Positions 25,301-33,199 are shown, counted from the stretch's first letter. The stretch: DNA of 40,466 bases from an uncultured Marinobacter sp. (GCA_913057975.1 CAJXOQ010000011.1:1-40466); one strand, 5' to 3'. Numbers and translations are program-made. Notes: a model not told the origin generated them from the letters alone.

Positions 25301-25564
25301 AATGATCGCTTCGAGCGTAAACGTCAGCATGGCGTAGGGGTGACCCCAGAGCACCCAGGTATAGGCGCCGCCCGACAGCGCAACCCATAGTGCGGGCCAT
25401 AGCCCCAGCAGCTTCACCGCGACCATGACGGCGACAGAACCAAAGATGAAATGCACGCCAAAAAATAGCGACAGGTTGAGCATATTGCCCGCAAAGGCCA
25501 GGAGGGCCAGAGCGAGTGTGGATATGGTTTTTGATGAAAACGTCATGGTTCTACAGCCTGTCAT
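22382..25564 (-). CDS. Hybrid sensor histidine kinase with two receiver domains
   Basis: A 1060-residue membrane sensor. The N-terminal ~190 residues hold about six helices with motifs such as FFGVHFIFGS and LWGHPYAMLTFTLEA, a family of integral-membrane sensor domains. A periplasmic region and another helix lead to a HAMP-like linker, a coiled coil, and a PAS domain (about 440-560). The kinase core has H-box STVSHELRTPLTSVSG, N-box ANLLSNAIKFSP, G1 DQGPGIPED and G2 GGTGLGLAI. Two receivers follow, near 822-942 (SLDLILPD) and 943-1055 (LLDIGLPDGSG). No HPt domain is present, so its relay partner is elsewhere. The ATG at 25564 overlaps the stop of a small upstream ORF; ATG 25546 is an alternative. 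Confidence 0.92.
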   Translation of the reverse strand: MTGCRTMTFSSKTISTLALALLAFAGNMLNLSLFFGVHFIFGSVAVMVAVKLLGLWPALWVALSGGAYTWVLWGHPYAMLTFTLEAIIVGLLYRRGMQNLVLADLAFWLVAGPILVPLLYIGVIGIDTSSAAMIALKQSLNGLFNALVAGILVQVMVWRFQNGAVSWLPTHIRLNELLFHALLILTLIAGTTPVILSSSAEKIEQEQMLAGQLKRVLNAAQETLQRQPAASPALKSELLRYSKSDDVSGIALLNGQGEPVAQAGKVNVFSPGKVQQLSGADNLAIWLPDFEGSLVSRWKAGQYQYRVPVTGLRDGTELMAERPAAPLIQAIEGQRNKSFAFLAGMTLLSILASFFLSRVLTLPLSRLDKASRHLHDKIRHQRQSKLPDSRVHEYASLSASLKNMSDTLAHTFAELDSAQTNLELEVQARTQELANTSTMLSNVLEASTEMAIIATDTDGTITLFNKGAENLLGYNSSVVVGTHSPTLFHLSSEIEERSQELHEQTGETVSGFDVFVQRPLHEGSETREWSYINKLGEQIPVMLTVTPVRDDVDNITGFLGIAQDITEHKRLEQMKTELISTVSHELRTPLTSVSGALGLVLGGRLGDIPEKAQKLLNTAHRNSERLAHLINDLLDTDKIAAGKIPFDMQVASIIPILEQSVEENKTYGAEQNIKLVLTRELAQTSVKVDVQRLKQVLANLLSNAIKFSPDGGTVSIEATSTDTDVTVSVVDQGPGIPEDFQHKVFQRFAQADSSDRRQKGGTGLGLAITRELVKRMGGTIGFETTEGKGTRFFFTLPAVQPGQAIPTTAHPGARQPVQAAPRILIVEDDPDAAELLKIMLGGVGYQVAVCHTGLEALEAVNKGDYDLISLDLILPDIGGLDIIRRLKKHADTAHIPIVVVSAKVKQGKLELNGEANNIAWLPKPIQHQKLIDLVRHQLSNGGLAKILHIEDDADLHDVISAMVSDRLIMQRAGSIASAKALLKQHAYDAVLLDIGLPDGSGLDLIPDIQHEQPYAAIVILSGDDVSKEQHNTVEAVLLKNRLTTEQLVNVIQSRIHGSQP

Positions 25565-25779
25565 TGGAAATAGAGTTCCTGTTTCTTTGCAGCTGAAACA
25601 AACAAGCCACCCATGAGTTGGGGCACCGATAAATGATCGGCCCAGTCATAGAATAGCTGCTCTGGCAAGAATCGACAGACTGTAAGGTAGATTTGCCGTT
25701 CAAGGTCGAAAGGGATCTGCCGTCGTAAAATCGTTGGTGGGAAGGGCTGGAACTCCGTGGTAACTCCCCGGTTTGTCAT
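25561..25779 (-). CDS. Possible small protein upstream of the hybrid kinase
   Basis: A 72-codon frame from ATG 25779 (or 79 codons from GTG 25800), occupying the gap between the RidA gene and the kinase. Its TGA overlaps the kinase ATG (ATGA). The product has the sequence PFPPTILRRQIPFDLERQIY near its middle and no recognised family, signal or membrane helix. Support is the overlap and uninterrupted frame only; the ribosome-binding site is poor and the start lies in a hairpin loop. It may be a leader for the kinase, a true small protein, or chance. Confidence 0.38.
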   Translation of the reverse strand: MTNRGVTTEFQPFPPTILRRQIPFDLERQIYLTVCRFLPEQLFYDWADHLSVPQLMGGLFVSAAKKQELYFQ

Positions 25780-25789
25780 GCACCGGGGA
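25765..25789. promoter_or_regulatory. GC-rich hairpin between ridA and small ORF
   Basis: TCCCCGG and CCGGGGA pair perfectly around an 11-base loop (25772-25782). It follows the RidA stop by few bases on the leftward strand but is not followed by a T-run. The loop contains the ATG of the possible small ORF. It may be an attenuating or partly terminating hairpin. Confidence 0.5.
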
Positions 25790-25802
25790 AGGTCCACCAC
25801 TA

Positions 25803-26180
25803 TCAGCCTGCAACTGCTGCATAGACAACCAGCTCAACAAGCATCTCCTCTCGGGCAAGGCCGGCAATGACCAAGGCCGCACGGTTGGGATAGGGTTTTC
25901 CGAAATATTCCGCGTAGATTCCGTTAACAGCGGGCAGGTGAGCCCTGTCGGTAACGTAGATCATTACCTGGGTAACGTCCGTGAGGCTGGCGTTTGCACA
26001 TTCCAGTGTGTGGCAGAGGTTGTTCATGGTCTGGCGGGTCTGTGCTTCGATACCGCCAGGGACAACCTGACCTTGATCATCGATAGGAATCTGGGCAGTG
26101 AATAGTATGCCGTTCCCAATTGTTGCCCACTCAAGTGGGGACGTAGAAGCATGGAGCTCGGTTTTTACAGTTTTGATCAT
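25803..26180 (-). CDS. RidA-family enamine/imine deaminase
   Basis: A 125-residue protein of the RidA/YjgF family, which hydrolyses reactive imines and enamines to ketones and ammonia. Family marks are LFTAQIPID, a long helix (EAQTRQTMNNLCHTLECANA), VTQVMIYVTD, and PYPNRAALVIAGL with the active-site arginine, followed by the VELVVYA strand. ATG 26180 after AGGAAAG gives the normal length; the frame opens upstream to 26366 inside the oxidase gene. It follows the FAD oxidase by 28 bp, which makes the iminoacid product of that enzyme a likely substrate. Confidence 0.92.
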   Translation of the reverse strand: MIKTVKTELHASTSPLEWATIGNGILFTAQIPIDDQGQVVPGGIEAQTRQTMNNLCHTLECANASLTDVTQVMIYVTDRAHLPAVNGIYAEYFGKPYPNRAALVIAGLAREEMLVELVVYAAVAG

Positions 26181-26208
26181 AGCGGTTCTTTCCTCTGATG
26201 GTCCTTCG

Positions 26209-27483
26209 TTAACGTTCATCACCTGCCAATCGCCGCTCAACGGCGCTGACCATATTGAATCCGATGTGCCGGATTGGCTCCGGCGGCATCCACCCGGGTT
26301 TACCCATGAGCCCGGTGACATCCATGCAAGGATGGCCGGTAGCCAGGTTGGCCAACTGGTGGCCAAGGAGAGTGCCCTTAAGGATGCCTACACCGTTACA
26401 GCCGATGGAGGCGAAGAGGCCTTTTTTGAGCTGTCCCCAGAGCGGGGCGCCGTTCGCCGTGAGTGATGTGGTACCGCCCCACCATTTTTCCAGACCGTAG
26501 TTGCGAAGTTCAGGAAAACGGCTGAACAGGCTCTGTTCGAGGTAGCTTCGGGTGGAATCATTGCCCTCGTGTTCATAGCCGTAGAAACCGCGTATCAGGA
26601 GCCTGCCGTCGTCGGTGGTCCTCAACGTGGATCCCAATCGGTGGGCTGGTAGCAGCCCCCAATGGCCCTCTGGCGCGATAGATGCAAACAAATCGGCGGG
26701 AAGCGGGGGGCTGACTCCGGCATAGGTAAAGATCTTCACGCTGTAGGCATTCCCGACCCCTAAAGACGCCGCAAAAGCGTTATTGGCCAGGAATACCATG
26801 GGCGCCTGAAGAGACCCCTCAGGGGTTGTTACCAACCAGCCTGAAGAGGTTTTTGACAGGCGAACCGCCGGGCTCCTCTCATAAAGCCTGATGGTAGGCG
26901 GAAGGCTCTGCGCCAGGTTTGAAATCAGCGTGTAGGGATTGACCAGGCTGTTCCCGGGAAGGTTCAGCCCGGCTCGGTAATAGCGGCTGCCTGTTAGTGA
27001 GCGCATACGATCAGCGCTCATCCATTCGAAGGGCTGACCGCTTTTCTCCAGGTATCGGGCTAACGCGGACAAATTCTTCATGCCCCTGTTAGTAGCGGCG
27101 CCTTTAAAAATTTGAGGTTTTGGTGTGTAGGCGCCCTGGTAGCCGGCCTCCCGCATTTCTTGCTGAGTGGTGTGGTACTGCCGATAAAGCATCCCCGCTG
27201 CCTCGGGGTTGGTAGCCGTGAACGCATGCTCAAGCACAAAACCCGAGTTGCGACCTGGAGAGCCCGCACCAACGGTTTCCGCTTCCAGGACTCTGATGTC
27301 GCTGTCTGGCTGCAAGGTCGCCAGCTGTCGCGCGATGCCGATGCCGGTATAGCCGGCGCCGATAATGATTGCATCGCAAGTCTGGACGTCCGTGAGGCGA
27401 GGGTGAGTCGGGTATAGGTCAGATGCTTCAGTCCAACCACAGGCGCGTTGATAGTCGGGATACGGAGGGCCGCTTTTACTCAT
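26209..27483 (-). CDS. FAD-dependent amine/amino-acid oxidase (DAO family)
   Basis: A 424-residue oxidoreductase of the DAO family, similar to PuuB-type gamma-glutamylputrescine oxidases. The N-terminal dinucleotide fold is AIIIGAGYTGIGIARQL (about 38-55), followed by RVLEAETVGAGSPGRNSGF; the C-terminal FAD motif is SIGCNGVGILKGTLLGHQLA. The N-terminus carries the YPDYQRACGWTEASDLYPTHP leader seen in PuuB-like proteins. Substrate is not determined. ATG 27483 follows GAGAG. It is the first gene of a leftward operon with RidA and divergent from the HutG-like gene across a 210-bp AT-rich region. Confidence 0.88.
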   Translation of the reverse strand: MSKSGPPYPDYQRACGWTEASDLYPTHPRLTDVQTCDAIIIGAGYTGIGIARQLATLQPDSDIRVLEAETVGAGSPGRNSGFVLEHAFTATNPEAAGMLYRQYHTTQQEMREAGYQGAYTPKPQIFKGAATNRGMKNLSALARYLEKSGQPFEWMSADRMRSLTGSRYYRAGLNLPGNSLVNPYTLISNLAQSLPPTIRLYERSPAVRLSKTSSGWLVTTPEGSLQAPMVFLANNAFAASLGVGNAYSVKIFTYAGVSPPLPADLFASIAPEGHWGLLPAHRLGSTLRTTDDGRLLIRGFYGYEHEGNDSTRSYLEQSLFSRFPELRNYGLEKWWGGTTSLTANGAPLWGQLKKGLFASIGCNGVGILKGTLLGHQLANLATGHPCMDVTGLMGKPGWMPPEPIRHIGFNMVSAVERRLAGDER

Positions 27484-27599
27484 CGTGACTTTGCTCTCTT
27501 ATCGAATGGAGGCAGAAGAACGCTTTCCACTTTCCCCATTTCCTGGTGTTACCGGTTTATCGCGAAGTGAGAAAGGACTTCGATTTCTCATAAAAATAC

Positions 27600-27629
27600 A
27601 AATATAAATAATAAGTTTAAATATAAATA
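27600..27629. repeat. Two direct copies of AAATATAAATA
   Basis: The 11-mer AAATATAAATA occurs at 27600-27610 and 27619-27629, 19 bp start to start, about two helical turns. It lies in the AT-rich divergent region 27484-27693 between the oxidase and the HutG-like gene. Regulator binding or curved promoter DNA are possibilities. Confidence 0.6.
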
Positions 27630-27671
27630 GAATGTTGACTAAAAGTATTCCAAAACAAGTTTGTGTGTGCT

Positions 27672-27685
27672 TATATGATCATATA
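27672..27685. promoter_or_regulatory. 14-bp perfect palindrome TATATGATCATATA
   Basis: A perfect 14-bp palindrome 8 bp upstream of the ATG (and 23 bp upstream of the GTG) of the HutG-like gene. It is a good operator candidate for the IclR-type regulator at the end of the same operon. It could instead be a GntR-type site. Confidence 0.55.
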
Positions 27686-27693
27686 TTGAATTT

Positions 27694-28677
27694 ATGAGAG
27701 AAAACATAGTGACTTTCAAACCAGCCTCAAAGTGGTACGGCAGGGTGGATACTGAAGAGGGCCCTGATGCGGTCCGGTGGCACCAGAAGGTATTGCCGGC
27801 ACCAACAGGTTGTCCCGGCTCAACCGTCGGCATGCTTGGATTTGCCTGCGATGAAGGCGTCCGGAGAAACAAGGGGCGCCTGGGTGCAGCCGCCGGACCT
27901 TCCGCATTGCGCAGTCAGTTGGCAAATCTGGCCTGGCATGGTGAGGGCGATCTGTCAGTGACGGATTTCGGCACTGTTGAGGTCGAAGGTGATGCACTTG
28001 AGCAGGGTCAGGATGAACTGGCTTCGAGAGTTGCAGCGGCTCTGCCTTCCGTTAGCCGCCTGTTGGTAATGGGCGGAGGGCATGAGACGGCCTGGGGCAG
28101 TTTCTCGGGGCTGGCACGGTTGTTCGACCCGACTCAAACCCGAATAGGCATCGTTAATCTCGATGCACACTTTGATTTGCGCGTGGCGGGTGAGCAAGGG
28201 CCTTCCTCCGGTACCCCGTTTGCGCAAATTGCCGAACGCTACGGGCGGGAAGCCTTTCATTATTGCTGTCTCGGGCTTGCGAGGAGTAGTAACACTTATT
28301 CGCTTTTCAAGCGCGCACGTGCATTGGGTGTCAGTTATCGGGAAGACCAGGATATGCGTGTGTCCGATATCCCCGACGTGCTAAATCAGCTCCGAGAGTT
28401 TTGTCAGGGGCTGGATATGATCTACCTGACCATCGATCTGGACGTGCTGCCCCACTATCAGGCACCTGGCGTCAGTGCACCGGCGGCAAGGGGCGTTGAA
28501 TTGGAAGTGGTGCAAGCTGTGATTGACGAGCTGAAGCATATTGCCGGGTCACTGCCTCGGGGCATGCCGCTGGTGGAAATTTCTGAGTTGAACCCTGAAT
28601 TTGATCAATCTGGTGTGACCGCTAAAACGGCTGCGCTGCTAGCGGACACTTTGTTGTGTTCCAACCGCCGTCTGTGA
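27694..28677 (+). CDS. hutG: Formimidoylglutamase-like ureohydrolase (HutG type)
   Basis: A 327-residue manganese hydrolase of the arginase/agmatinase superfamily, closest in pattern to formimidoylglutamase: N-terminal KWYGRVDTEEGPDAVRWHQK, metal motifs GGGHETAWG (about 127-136), NLDAHFDLR (about 152-160) and TIDLDVLPHYQAPGVSAPA (about 247-265). The family converts N-formimidoyl-L-glutamate to glutamate and formamide. No other histidine-utilisation gene is nearby, so the substrate may be a related amidino compound. ATG 27694 has no clear ribosome-binding site; GTG 27709, after GAGAG, is an alternative start that would trim five residues. It opens the TRAP operon. Confidence 0.85.
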   Translation: MRENIVTFKPASKWYGRVDTEEGPDAVRWHQKVLPAPTGCPGSTVGMLGFACDEGVRRNKGRLGAAAGPSALRSQLANLAWHGEGDLSVTDFGTVEVEGDALEQGQDELASRVAAALPSVSRLLVMGGGHETAWGSFSGLARLFDPTQTRIGIVNLDAHFDLRVAGEQGPSSGTPFAQIAERYGREAFHYCCLGLARSSNTYSLFKRARALGVSYREDQDMRVSDIPDVLNQLREFCQGLDMIYLTIDLDVLPHYQAPGVSAPAARGVELEVVQAVIDELKHIAGSLPRGMPLVEISELNPEFDQSGVTAKTAALLADTLLCSNRRL

Positions 28678-28718
28678 GGCGGCACCCATAAGCTAAAACA
28701 GAAAAGGAAGGTATAACA

Positions 28719-29684
28719 ATGATAAAACTGAAGACGATTCTTATGTCTGCTGCCTTGGGAGTTGGCCTGGCTGCTGGTGCCGCTCAAGCGCAGGAACGGG
28801 TGTTTTTCGGTATTGCGACAGGCGGTACCGGTGGCACTTACTACCCTCTCGGCGGGATGCTGGCGCAGGTCATCTCCAACAACGCAGATCTGGAAGGCAA
28901 GAAGTTGTCGGCAACGGCTGAAACCGGTAACGCGTCGGTCGCCAATGCAGGCTTGCTCGGACGTGGTGATATCGAGTCTGCATTCGTCGCAGCTGATATC
29001 CTCGATTCCGCCTATCAAGGCAAGAATCAGTTCGAGGGTAAGGCTCAGAAAAAACTACGCGCCTTGGGTGCTCTCTACCCTGAAGCGGTTCAATTGGTCG
29101 CTCAGCCTGAGTTCAGTACCTTCAGCGACCTGAAAGGCCAATCCATTAGCTCCGGTTCTCCCGGCTCCGGCCAGTGGCAACTGTTGGGGGATCTTCTGGA
29201 AGCTCATGACATGAGCCGTGACGACGTAAAAGAGGATTACTCTTCTTTCTCCCAATCTGCAGAGAAGATCAAGGACGGCAATCTGGGTGCTTCGTTGATT
29301 ACGGCTGGTGCCCCAACCTCTTCCATTCTTGAACTGGCTAACGGCCATGACATCAGCATTATCCCGTTGACCGGTGAGCCTATTAAGAAGCTGCAGGAAA
29401 CTCAGCCATATTACACTTCCATAGTTCTGCCCGGTGGCACTTACAACGGTGTAGATGAGGATGTTGAAACTATTGCTGTACGGGCGATCTGGGCAACCCA
29501 CGAAGATCTACCGGAAGATATTGCATACGCTGTTACCAAGGCACTGTACGAAAACACCGAAACCCTGGGCAAGGTTCATGTAAAGGGTAAGGAAATTTCG
29601 GCTGAAACGGCTCTGCAATCGGTTTCCATTCCATTGCACCCTGGTGCGGAAAGGTACTTCCGTGAAAAGGGCATCATTGAATAA
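28719..29684 (+). CDS. TAXI-family TRAP transporter solute-binding protein
   Basis: A 321-residue periplasmic protein with a signal peptide of about 24 residues ending AAQAQ. The TAXI signature is IATGGTGGTYYPLGGMLAQV (32-51), followed by ATAETGNASVANAGLLGRG. Homologues bind glutamate, 2-oxoglutarate or other dicarboxylates. ATG 28719 follows AAGGAAGG. It lies 41 bp after the HutG-like gene and overlaps the DUF1850 gene; the adjacent permease is its partner. Confidence 0.93.
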   Translation: MIKLKTILMSAALGVGLAAGAAQAQERVFFGIATGGTGGTYYPLGGMLAQVISNNADLEGKKLSATAETGNASVANAGLLGRGDIESAFVAADILDSAYQGKNQFEGKAQKKLRALGALYPEAVQLVAQPEFSTFSDLKGQSISSGSPGSGQWQLLGDLLEAHDMSRDDVKEDYSSFSQSAEKIKDGNLGASLITAGAPTSSILELANGHDISIIPLTGEPIKKLQETQPYYTSIVLPGGTYNGVDEDVETIAVRAIWATHEDLPEDIAYAVTKALYENTETLGKVHVKGKEISAETALQSVSIPLHPGAERYFREKGIIE

Positions 29685-30153
29685 GTCGGTTCTGCCGGTG
29701 CTGCTGGTTGGGGCTCTTGCCCTGGCCGGCAATCTCCGGGCAGCTGGCGTTGAGATCAGTCAGTATCGGGAGGGCAGGTTGCTCACCTGTGTTCCCTTGG
29801 TTGATCGGACGTTTGAGCTTTCGTTCGTTCACTCCGTGTCGTTGACGCCTGTCACGGATTACTACCGGCTGATTGAATCATCGGCCGGCGATTTGAAGAT
29901 CAACCAGACGGCGGAAGTGTTCCTTGCCCATGGGCAAGGGTTGCCCTCGCTGGTGGATGAGCCGGATGCCACGTCGTTTGAGCTCCGTAATGGCCAGTTC
30001 ATCCTGGAGATGGATCGCGATATTGGTCGTCTGATCGTTCGCACTGATAAGCGCTTCAAAAACAGGCTACACACTGGCAACAGCGTCATCAATCTGAACC
30101 AATGGCCGGACAGCGGGCTGATGATTGCTCCGGTCTCCAACTGCCAACAATAA
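29662..30153 (+). CDS. DUF1850 protein of a TAXI-TRAP system
   Basis: A 163-residue exported protein of the DUF1850 family, which regularly lies between TAXI binding proteins and fused TRAP permeases; its function is unknown. A signal peptide (about residues 1-27, KRASLNKSVLPVLLVGALALAG) is followed by a beta-rich domain with ELSFVHSVSLTPVTDYYRL. I choose GTG 29662 because AAAGG lies seven bases before it; an ATG at 29644 and TTG at 29677 are alternatives. The start lies inside the TAXI gene, so the two are coupled. Confidence 0.85.
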   Translation: MKRASLNKSVLPVLLVGALALAGNLRAAGVEISQYREGRLLTCVPLVDRTFELSFVHSVSLTPVTDYYRLIESSAGDLKINQTAEVFLAHGQGLPSLVDEPDATSFELRNGQFILEMDRDIGRLIVRTDKRFKNRLHTGNSVINLNQWPDSGLMIAPVSNCQQ

Positions 30154-30169
30154 CGCAGAGTTAACGGGT

Positions 30170-32416
30170 ATGAGCAATTCGCACAGCCAAGCTGCTAACC
30201 GTTCGTCCTCCGGTGAGCCTGAAATGCATCAGGCTGATCTGGACAGTTTGATTAAAAAGTTTGATAACGAGTCAAATTTTCGGGACCTGAAAGGGCCCCT
30301 CAAGACACTGGTGACCATTACCTGTGTCGTTCTGAGTATCTTCCATATTTATACGGCCGGGTTCGGTCTTCTTAACGAGATTACCCATCGCAGCGTACAC
30401 ATGGCCTTCATCATGGGCCTGCTGTTCCTTGTGTTTCCCCGGCGGCCGCCAAAACACTTCAAGACCAATATGGTGTTGAGCCTTGCTTACGGGGCTTTCT
30501 ACCTGCTGGTTGCCCACCAGTTGGTACAGGCGCTGGCCGGTGATATTCCAGCCTGGTGGGGTTGGCTGATCTACGGCTTTGCCGGGCTTTTGGCACTGTC
30601 AGCGCTGCCGGTAGCTGCTTTGGGTGGCCGGAACAAGCCCAGTTGGATCGACTGGCCGCTGATGCTGGCTGGTGCCGGTTTCTCAGCCTATTTGGTCATT
30701 TTTTTCGAAGATATCTTCATCATCAATGTTGGCTTCCCGAAAGCGTTCGACTACCTGATGGGTGGCATCGCCGTGATGCTGGTGGTTGAAGGTGCCCGCC
30801 GGACAATGGGGGAGTCGCTTTCCATTATTGGGGTTCTGGCGCTGCTGTATGCCATGTTCGGCCCTTACCTGCCGGGCGTAATGGCGCACCGGGGTTACGA
30901 TATTATTCGCCTCGTGGAGCACTTGTATCTGGGCACCGAGGGCATTTATGGCATCGCCATCGGAGTTGTGGCCACCTACGTGTACCACTTCGTACTCTTT
31001 GGCGTACTGGCCCAGGCCTCGGGGCTTGGTCAGTTGTTTATCGAGCTGGCGACCTTGGTTGCCGGCCGCTATTCCGGTGGTCCGGCCAAGGTATCTGTGG
31101 TTTCTTCGGGCTTCTTTGGGATGATTTCCGGTTCGCCCGTGGCCAACACCGTCACCACCGGAGCCTTCACCATCCCGATGATGAAGAAGTATGGCTTCAG
31201 CGGTCGTTTTGCTGCAGCAACCGAGGCAGCTTCCTCCTGCGGCGGGCAGGTTACACCGCCGATCATGGGGGCTTCTGCGTTTGTCATGGCGGAAATGCTC
31301 GGTGTTCCCTATAACGAGCTGATTCTGATTGCGATCATTCCGGCCGCGTTCCACTATCTGGCCACCTTATGCATGGTGCATTTCGAGGCCCGCCGCCTGA
31401 ACCTGAAGGGTATGCCGGCTGACCAGATCCCCCGCTTTGGCGCGGTGCTGGCAAAGCACTGGCACCAGGTGATTCCGTTGGTGGTGATGGTGACGCTACT
31501 GCTTATGCAGTTCACCCCGTTTCTGGCGGCTTTCTGGGGTATCATCCTGACTATTGTCTGTTCCTATATTCCCGTCGTACTTCGGCCTCTAGGGTTCTTG
31601 AAACTGGACCATGAAAGCGTGCTTACGCCACGCAGGCTGGTCGAAAGTCTTGAGGAGGGGGCCAAACAGTCCATCGCCATTACCGCGGCCTGCGCCTGTG
31701 TGGGTTTCCTGTTAGGTGTGACCACTCTGACCGGGCTTGGCTTCAAGTTCTCTGGTGCTATTGTCGGGCTGGCCCATGAATTCGGCGGTACCCTCGCAGC
31801 CTTCATACCCTTTGACCTGGTGACCGAGAACAGCCTGACGCTTTTCATTGCGCTGTTGCTGGTGGCCCTTGCCTGTATTCTGATGGGCGCGGGGATCCCA
31901 ACCACGCCGACCTATATTATCCTTGCCTCCATTGTCGCTCCGGCCCTGGATGAGTTTGGTATTGCTCTGCTTGCATCCCACTTCTTTATCTTCTACTACG
32001 GTGTGTTGGCCGATGTGACGCCGCCGGTCGCCTTGGCGGCGTATGCGGGAGCGGGGATTTCCGGGTCTGATCCCATGAAAACGGGGGTTACCGCTTTCCG
32101 ACTTTCCATGGGTAAGGCGCTGGTGCCACTTATGTTCATCTATGCGCCGAGCCTGCTGTTTCTCGATTTCACCTGGTTGGAGTTCTCTATTGCCATGGTC
32201 AGTGGCATCCTGTGTATCGTAGCGCTGTCGGCTGCCTATATCGGGTTTTTCAGTGCGCCACTCTCGAAAGTTGAGAAAACCTTGTTGAGCCTTGCCGGGC
32301 TGTCTCTGGTCGCTCACAATCCCTGGCTGCTAGTGATTTCCGGCGCGCTGGTGCTCACGATTCTTGGTAGAAACTATAGAGTTGGAAACCGGCAACTGAC
32401 GGCGCAAACGGGATAG
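30170..32416 (+). CDS. Fused TRAP transporter permease (DctQ-DctM type)
   Basis: A 748-residue inner-membrane permease in which the small 4-helix and large 12-helix subunits are joined, as in TAXI-type TRAP systems. The large domain has SGSPVANTVTTGAFTIPMM, GGQVTPPIMGASAFVMAEM and a second half-repeat with MGAGIPTTPTYIILA and YGVLADVTPPVALAAYA. It uses an ion gradient and the TAXI protein to import a solute, probably an organic acid or amino acid. The start is ATG 30170; an upstream ATG at 30125 would overlap DUF1850 without support. The N-terminal ~35 residues are cytoplasmic and polar. Confidence 0.94.
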   Translation: MSNSHSQAANRSSSGEPEMHQADLDSLIKKFDNESNFRDLKGPLKTLVTITCVVLSIFHIYTAGFGLLNEITHRSVHMAFIMGLLFLVFPRRPPKHFKTNMVLSLAYGAFYLLVAHQLVQALAGDIPAWWGWLIYGFAGLLALSALPVAALGGRNKPSWIDWPLMLAGAGFSAYLVIFFEDIFIINVGFPKAFDYLMGGIAVMLVVEGARRTMGESLSIIGVLALLYAMFGPYLPGVMAHRGYDIIRLVEHLYLGTEGIYGIAIGVVATYVYHFVLFGVLAQASGLGQLFIELATLVAGRYSGGPAKVSVVSSGFFGMISGSPVANTVTTGAFTIPMMKKYGFSGRFAAATEAASSCGGQVTPPIMGASAFVMAEMLGVPYNELILIAIIPAAFHYLATLCMVHFEARRLNLKGMPADQIPRFGAVLAKHWHQVIPLVVMVTLLLMQFTPFLAAFWGIILTIVCSYIPVVLRPLGFLKLDHESVLTPRRLVESLEEGAKQSIAITAACACVGFLLGVTTLTGLGFKFSGAIVGLAHEFGGTLAAFIPFDLVTENSLTLFIALLLVALACILMGAGIPTTPTYIILASIVAPALDEFGIALLASHFFIFYYGVLADVTPPVALAAYAGAGISGSDPMKTGVTAFRLSMGKALVPLMFIYAPSLLFLDFTWLEFSIAMVSGILCIVALSAAYIGFFSAPLSKVEKTLLSLAGLSLVAHNPWLLVISGALVLTILGRNYRVGNRQLTAQTG

Positions 32417-32427
32417 GGGGAAACCAT

Positions 32428-33186
32428 TTGAGTGAAAAGGACTATACAGTTCCGGCCCTGCAGAAGGGCCTGCGCATCCTGGAAATGTTTGATAGCAATT
32501 GTCGGGCACTGAGCCAAGTGGAGATGGCGCAACGTCTCGGGGTCAGCGCGAGTTCGATATACAGGATCGTGCAGACGCTGACGTCCATGGGTTACCTGAG
32601 TAAGATCGGGACCAACACCTATGCCCTTGGCACTCAAGTAGTGTCGCGTGGTTTCAGCTATCTCGCCAGTCGTGAGATTGTCGAGGTGGCGGCCCCGTTC
32701 ATCACGAGGCTTCGGGATAGCACTTCGCTGTCCAGCCATGTTGGAGTCCGTGATGGCGCTGAGGTGCTCTATGTGTTCCGTGCGCTGGCATTGCAGAGGG
32801 TTTCTGTGAATGTCCCTGTGGGTACTCGTTTCCCGCTGCATACTACCGCCATGGGTAGGGCGCTTTTGCTGGGAACGACGTCGGCAGAGTTGCAAACCCA
32901 GTTACAGGGCCAGCGCCTGGATGGTTATCCCAAGCCAGCGCCACAAACGATGCCTGAGCTGATTGCACTGTGTGAAAAAGAGCGTGCTCAGGGGTGGACC
33001 CGTCATTACTCTGACCACTCTACGGCGCTGGCGGTGCCTATTCGAAACTTTACCGGACAGGTAATTGCTGCCATCAACATTTCAGGGCCAGACCCTATCA
33101 TGAACGCCGAAGGCGTTACGGAGACATTGCTCTCGGAGCTTAAGCAAACGGCAAGCGATATTATGCGCCAGGTAGGCGGAATTTAG
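32428..33186 (+). CDS. IclR-family transcriptional regulator
   Basis: A 252-residue regulator with an N-terminal winged helix-turn-helix (VPALQKGLRILEMF ... LGVSASSIYRIVQTL, about 8-55) and an IclR effector domain (LRDSTSLSSHVGVRDGAEVL onward to about 245). The start is TTG 32428 after AGGGGG at seven bases. It follows the permease by 11 bp and ends the operon, so it likely controls its own operon and possibly the divergent oxidase-ridA unit in response to the imported solute or a catabolite. Confidence 0.92.
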   Translation: MSEKDYTVPALQKGLRILEMFDSNCRALSQVEMAQRLGVSASSIYRIVQTLTSMGYLSKIGTNTYALGTQVVSRGFSYLASREIVEVAAPFITRLRDSTSLSSHVGVRDGAEVLYVFRALALQRVSVNVPVGTRFPLHTTAMGRALLLGTTSAELQTQLQGQRLDGYPKPAPQTMPELIALCEKERAQGWTRHYSDHSTALAVPIRNFTGQVIAAINISGPDPIMNAEGVTETLLSELKQTASDIMRQVGGI

Positions 33187-33199
33187 TTTCCTGCTTTAT

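Noticed and set aside
28665..28682. CCGCC/GGCGG hairpin at the end of the HutG-like gene
   Set aside because: Only 5 bp, mostly within coding sequence and with no T-run; the downstream gene starts 41 bp later with a good ribosome-binding site, so a terminator is unlikely.
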